9,081 nucleotides of DNA, from NCBI GenBank assembly GCA_946401765.1, contig CAMIVJ010000095.1, positions 1 to 9,081 of the forward strand, read 5' to 3'. Positions 6,612 to 9,081 of the stretch are shown here, one piece after another. The stretch's first letter is position 1. Each line of letters opens with the position of its first letter. The translations under genes and the position numbers were made by a program. The stretch comes from an uncultured bacterium (GTDB lineage Bacteria; Verrucomicrobiota; Kiritimatiellia; RFP12; UBA1067). The notes under the pieces are model-generated. The model made no database searches, was not told the DNA's origin, and worked only from the letters and a program-made list of their open reading frames with translations.

Positions 6612-7502
6612 TCATCTGAACTGCCCTTCCGAGTCGAACTCGAGATCGCACGCGAACTCCACCGTGCCGCCGCTCGCCGCCGCGCCGATGGGGCCGGGCG
6701 TCACGCGCCAGCCGCTCTTTGGGGGCTTGAGCGCCTCAGCGAGGCGCGCGAAAGTGCGCGCTGCGGCGTCCGCCGAAAGCGCCACGCCGGTGATGCGTGC
6801 GGAATAAGCACCCTTGGCCGTGATGCCGCCGAGCACGCTATCGTCGCCACATGCGTTGGGAACCGCGGAGAGCATCAGCCGCCATGCCGAGCGGAGAACG
6901 TCGGCGTTCTGCTGGGCGCGCGCCTCGTCCGCGCGGCGCATTCGAAGATCGGCGCTCTCCTTCTGAACGGATGCGAGGCGCCGCTGCAGTTCGTCCTTCT
7001 GCGCCTGGAGCGCGCGCCCAGCGGCGACGCTGCGCGAGAGGGCGCGTTCGCGCGAGACAAGCGTTGTGGCGTCCCAAGCGATCAATGCCAAAGCAAGCAG
7101 AGCGGCAAGCGCCAGAAGCGCGCCAGAGCGCACGGCAAGCGCACGGCTTTGGCGAACCGGCACCCAGGGGAGGTCCTCGATGCTCTCGCCGGAAGCGGGC
7201 GCGGCCGTGACCGCGCGCACGCGGCGCCCGGAACGTCTCGCCCGCGCCGCCTCGGCCTCTGCGTCTGCGCGCCTGATCTGCACCACGTCAAACACGGCGC
7301 GCGCATCGCCTTCGCCGCCGAGCCTGCGCCACGCCATCTCGCCTTCCGAGCGCGGGATGCCGCTGAACGGCTCGCATTCGAACGCGAGCGCAGCCGCAAG
7401 CTCGGCTTCGGCAAGGCCAGCCACCTGCGCGGCAGGCAGGTTGACGCGCTGGCGGAAGCATGCGGCGGTGGCAAGCACCTCATCTGGAGATATCTTCTTC
7501 AT
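6612..7502 (-). CDS. GspL/PilN-like inner-membrane protein with a shortened cytosolic part
   Basis: A 296-residue bitopic protein and first gene of the pilus operon. Residues 21-80 (NLPAAQVAGLAEAELAAALAF, then FSGIP, then FDVVQIRRAD) resemble the segment of GspL/PilN-like proteins in which an LPA...L...L.FE core precedes a strand near a VV..RR motif. The rest of the actin-like PilM/GspL domain is missing. A low-complexity Arg/Ala linker (81-118) leads to one membrane helix (126-144), a coiled coil (about 150-200, RALQAQKDELQRRLASVQ) and a ferredoxin-like periplasmic domain (about 203-296). It would dimerise with the PilO-like product. ATG at 7502-7500 is preceded by a weak AGAGA; the longer frame, open to 7676, would overlap the SGNH gene. 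No PilM gene is adjacent, so either this N-terminus stands in for it or PilM lies elsewhere. Confidence 0.78.
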   Translation of the reverse strand: MKKISPDEVLATAACFRQRVNLPAAQVAGLAEAELAAALAFECEPFSGIPRSEGEMAWRRLGGEGDARAVFDVVQIRRADAEAEAARARRSGRRVRAVTAAPASGESIEDLPWVPVRQSRALAVRSGALLALAALLALALIAWDATTLVSRERALSRSVAAGRALQAQKDELQRRLASVQKESADLRMRRADEARAQQNADVLRSAWRLMLSAVPNACGDDSVLGGITAKGAYSARITGVALSADAAARTFARLAEALKPPKSGWRVTPGPIGAAASGGTVEFACDLEFDSEGQFR

Positions 7503-7548
7503 TGGCAATCTCTGTATAACTTTTGAACGCCAGAGACCGCCCATCGGT

Positions 7549-8382
7549 TCAGTCCCGACGTGTGATGGCGTCCATGACGGCAGCCTTGATCTCGTCGGCG
7601 CGCGCGGCATCCATCCACGACGGACGGTACGTGCATTTCCGCACGTCGACGCCGAATAGCTTCGCCGTGAACGCAAGCCCCTGAAGGTATTCGCCTTCGC
7701 GGTTGAAATGGAAGTCGGGCTTCGTGAAGAGCGCGTTGCGGTTGGGCACGAACTCGGCCGCGGTGCCCACGGGGATGACGGCGAAGCCGTGCTTCGCGGC
7801 GAATGCGGCGTATGCGCGATGCAGGCGCGTGTACATCTCGGCCTGGTCGAAGCCGAACTTCTTCAGCCGTTTGTCCCAGGGCGGGTAGCTCCAGGTCTCC
7901 TGCACGACGATCTTCGCCTGCGGCGCGAGTTCGCGGATCTTGGCGACGAGGCTGTCGCCGAACGGCTGGTAGGTCGAGGGCTGCCAGCTGAAGTGGCTCG
8001 CCTGCTGGATCGTCACGACGTCCCACTTGTCGAGCACGAGCGCGTCTGGGATGTTGGCAGTGCCCTTCACGACGATCTTCTTTCCGTTGGTGGTGCGGTC
8101 GAAGCGATAGGGCTTGAACGCCGCGTTGGTCGATGCGACCACGTTGTTCCAGTGGCGTTCAAGCGAGCATCCGCCGATGTAGAGGGAGGCGATGTCGAGT
8201 TCGAGCCCCATGGACTTCGCGACGTGCGGCATCTGCTTCAGGTTGCAGATCGAGAAGCTGTTCCCGATCATCAGCACCTTCAGCGGCTTCTCGGGACGGC
8301 CCTCCACCGGCGCCGCGAATACGGGCGTTCCTGCGGCAATGACCGCGAGCAGCATGGCGGTTTTTTTCATGTGTGAAATCAT
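7549..8382 (-). CDS. Secreted SGNH/GDSL-type hydrolase (DUF4886-like)
   Basis: A 277-residue exported esterase-like enzyme. Residues 1-23 form a Sec signal peptide: basic MISHMKK, hydrophobic AMLLAVIAAG, and a likely cleavage after VFA. The first strand VLMIGNSFS (36-44) carries the SGNH block I motif in its GNS form, with Ser42 as nucleophile. A Gly pair in YIGGCSL (68-74) and the Gln pair in VTIQQASH (123-130) fit the oxyanion-hole blocks. The C-terminal PDFHFNREGEYL (222-233) holds the catalytic His225 with an acidic D223. Related proteins act on acylated or sulfated glycans, but the substrate here is unknown. The start at 8382 rather than 8370 is chosen because AAAGG (8393-8389) lies 6 bases upstream. 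It has its own promoter and ends 46 bases before the GspL/PilN-like gene with no clear terminator between. Confidence 0.9.
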   Translation of the reverse strand: MISHMKKTAMLLAVIAAGTPVFAAPVEGRPEKPLKVLMIGNSFSICNLKQMPHVAKSMGLELDIASLYIGGCSLERHWNNVVASTNAAFKPYRFDRTTNGKKIVVKGTANIPDALVLDKWDVVTIQQASHFSWQPSTYQPFGDSLVAKIRELAPQAKIVVQETWSYPPWDKRLKKFGFDQAEMYTRLHRAYAAFAAKHGFAVIPVGTAAEFVPNRNALFTKPDFHFNREGEYLQGLAFTAKLFGVDVRKCTYRPSWMDAARADEIKAAVMDAITRRD

Positions 8383-8415
8383 AATGTGCCTTTGATGTTT
8401 GATGCTTGTGCAAAC

Positions 8416-8445
8416 ATTATACCAAAATCGTCCCCGCCACAACAA
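8416..8445 (-). promoter_or_regulatory. Extended -10 promoter for the SGNH hydrolase (possibly the whole operon)
   Basis: On the minus strand: TTGTTG (8445-8440), 18 bases, then a perfect TATAAT (8421-8416) preceded by TGG. Transcription would start near 8409, with a leader of about 27 bases. The core GGTATAAT is the same as in the promoter at 2164-2192. Since no good promoter is seen before the GspL/PilN-like gene, this one may also drive the pilus genes. Confidence 0.75.
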
Positions 8446-8462
8446 TGCTCTTCTTGCGCGTC

Positions 8463-8479
8463 TCCCCCGTGGTGGGGGA
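8463..8479. repeat. Short GC hairpin upstream of the SGNH promoter
   Basis: TCCCCC (8463-8468), loop GTGGT, GGGGGA (8474-8479): a perfect 6-base-pair stem. There is no T tract on either side, so it is a poor intrinsic terminator for the gene on the right. It adjoins the TTGCCAAT repeat block and may belong to it. Confidence 0.5.
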
Positions 8480-8570
8480 ATGTTGCCAATGTGGAATTGT
8501 TGCCAATTCCAATGTTGCCAATGGCCAATTGGGGATTGGAATTGGATATTGGCAACACTGGCAACAATTG
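8479..8570. repeat. TTGCCAAT-rich block with nested inverted repeats
   Basis: A low-GC island made of the words TTGCCAAT, GGAATTG and CCAATT in both orientations. AATGTTGCCAATG occurs twice as a perfect 13-base direct repeat (8479-8491 and 8511-8523). Two perfect 11-base inverted repeats are nested: AATTGTTGCCA (8495-8505) with TGGCAACAATT (8559-8569), and CCAATTCCAAT (8503-8513) with ATTGGAATTGG (8535-8545). The transcript of either strand could fold into a long two-part stem of about 75 bases. No coding pattern is seen. Function is unknown. Confidence 0.85.
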
Positions 8571-8600
8571 AGAGACAGTCCTATGTCCCCAACACATCCA

Positions 8601-8700
8601 CCGTGTAGGAAACCCAAACCCTCCGTGTAGGGAGACGCGATTCGCCGTGTAGGGAGAACGCCCACCGGGTAGGGTCACGCGTCCCGCGTGACCGGTAGGG
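8601..8700. repeat. CCGTGTAGG repeat with about 22-base spacing
   Basis: CCGTGTAGG occurs at 8601, 8623 and 8645, then as CCGGGTAGG at 8665, and as a shorter CCGGTAGGG at 8692. Steps are 22, 22, 20 and 27 bases. Flanks between copies differ. The spacing is about two helical turns, so copies would face the same side of DNA, but no known site is recognised. It runs into the hairpin array. The steps are not multiples of three, which argues against a coding repeat. Confidence 0.8.
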
Positions 8701-8805
8701 CGGTCGCCCCACGACCTCCGCCACGGGAGGGGCCGCGCTTGTCGCGGCCTAACTGGGAACGCCGCCATCTTGGCGGTGTAACAGGGGCACCGGGCATCCC
8801 GCCCG
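8673..8805. repeat. Tandem array of six small GC-rich hairpins
   Basis: Six perfect palindromes of different sequence stand side by side: GGTCACGCG/CGCGTGACC (8673-8681 with 8685-8693, loop TCC); GGGCG/CGCCC (8698-8702 with 8705-8709); CCTCC/GGAGG (8715-8719 with 8726-8730); GGCCGCG/CGCGGCC (8731-8737 with 8743-8749, loop CTTGT); CCGCCA/TGGCGG (8762-8767 with 8771-8776, loop TCT); CGGGC/GCCCG (8791-8795 with 8801-8805). Short GTAGG- or GTAAC-like links lie between several of them. The stems share no sequence, so pairing, not primary sequence, seems to be what is kept. REP-like elements or factor-binding RNA are possible; neither is shown. Confidence 0.8.
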
Positions 8806-8928
8806 TTGTAAAAGCCACCCAAAACCCGCGTGCGATTACGGTGCGGAACAATCACACACCCCGGGCTAATCACGCGCTACTTCACTTATTGCAATATGTG
8901 ACGTACCGCGCAGGAAGCTGTCATGTTG
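8806..8928. other. Gene-free spacer between the hairpin array and the YpsA-like gene
   Basis: No gene or RNA is recognised. The one structure is an imperfect stem just downstream of the YpsA-like stop, pairing GCGC..TAC.TCAC (about 8872-8885) with GTGA.GTA..GCGC (about 8898-8911) around the AT-rich loop TTATTGCAATAT. It has no T tract, so it is at best a weak terminator-like or RNA-end structure. Confidence 0.4.
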
Positions 8929-9081
8929 TCACGCCTCCCACAGCAGCTCTTCCAAGAACGCCTTTGCCCTTGACTGTATGCCTGGCGCCTTCGACTCGCG
9001 CGGGCCCGCAACATTCAATACCAATACCGAAGACATTCCGAGGAACTGCCGCAACCACTTGATCTTGTCTTCTTCAGGCAT
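8929..9081 (-). CDS. YpsA-like SLOG protein ('putative molybdenum carrier'), C-terminal fragment at the window edge
   Basis: The last 50 residues of a protein are visible; the frame is open to the right edge, where an ATG occupies the final three bases (9081-9079). The segment has KIKWLRQFLG, then the strand-and-loop VLVLNVAGPRESKAPGI (19-35), then a terminal helix AKAFLEELLWEA. LNVAGPR.S..PGI near the C-terminus, followed by a helix, is what I know from the cytosolic YpsA-related family of Rossmann-like SLOG proteins, annotated as putative molybdenum carriers and thought to bind nucleotides or nucleotide-derived ligands. Family members are about 150 residues, so the edge ATG is more likely internal than a true start. 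The stop is TGA at 8931-8929. The fragment is too short for assured assignment, and the ligand is unknown. Confidence 0.72.
   Translation of the reverse strand: MPEEDKIKWLRQFLGMSSVLVLNVAGPRESKAPGIQSRAKAFLEELLWEA

Noticed and set aside
7513..7518. TATACA as a -10 box for the GspL/PilN-like gene
   Set aside because: It would place the transcript start only a few bases before the ATG, leaving no room for a ribosome site, and the matching -35 (GGCGGT) is poor.
8601..8700. CRISPR array
   Set aside because: The conserved core is only 9 bases, spacers are about 13 bases, and no cas genes are present. Copies are too short and variable.
8379..8873. 164-residue minus-strand frame through the repeat region
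   Set aside because: It runs across three repeat types and into the SGNH start. Repeats are spaced 22, 20 and 27 bases, not multiples of three, and the translation shows no domain. It is most likely spurious.
8688..9062. 124-residue plus-strand frame
   Set aside because: It crosses the hairpin array and runs antisense to the YpsA-like fragment; no coding signal is seen.

Overview
The window comes from a GC-rich bacterium. Nearly all real genes lie on the minus strand, so the text below reads right to left. The mix is a Gfo/Idh/MocA oxidoreductase, a secreted DUF4886-type SGNH hydrolase, a compact type IV pilus / type II secretion assembly cluster, and intergenic DNA built of many small GC palindromes. 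This fits the Planctomycetota-Verrucomicrobiota-Lentisphaerota group (for example gut or sediment Kiritimatiellae). That placement is an inference from gene style, not from a marker gene. Promoters look like ordinary sigma-70 (TTG... / TATAAT, two with an extended -10), and most starts have purine-rich Shine-Dalgarno sites.

Layout. 9081-8929: the C-terminal end of a YpsA-like (SLOG, 'putative molybdenum carrier') protein that enters from beyond the window. 8928-8446: a gene-free stretch of about 480 bases with three kinds of repeat: a tandem array of unrelated-sequence hairpins (8673-8805), a CCGTGTAGG repeat spaced about 22 bases (8601-8700), and a TTGCCAAT-rich nested palindrome (8479-8570). 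8382-7549: a secreted SGNH hydrolase with its own promoter. 7502-2271: five tightly packed genes for a pilus/pseudopilus assembly platform: GspL/PilN-like, PilO-like, PilT, GspE/PilB and GspF/PilC. Stops and starts overlap or nearly touch, so this is an operon. 2127-690: two small genes of lower GC and unknown function behind a strong extended -10 promoter. 580-1: the N-terminal 193 residues of a Gfo/Idh/MocA oxidoreductase with its own promoter.

How the genes work together. In the central operon, the GspL/PilN-like and PilO-like proteins would form the periplasm-facing inner-membrane alignment complex. GspF/PilC is the membrane platform. GspE/PilB powers assembly and PilT powers disassembly of a pilin fibre. 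No pilin, secretin, prepilin peptidase or full PilM is present, so these must be encoded elsewhere. The SGNH hydrolase lies only 46 bases upstream of the operon and no convincing separate promoter or terminator is visible between them, so the two may be co-transcribed. The plus strand carries long open frames opposite these genes, but they are shadows caused by high GC.
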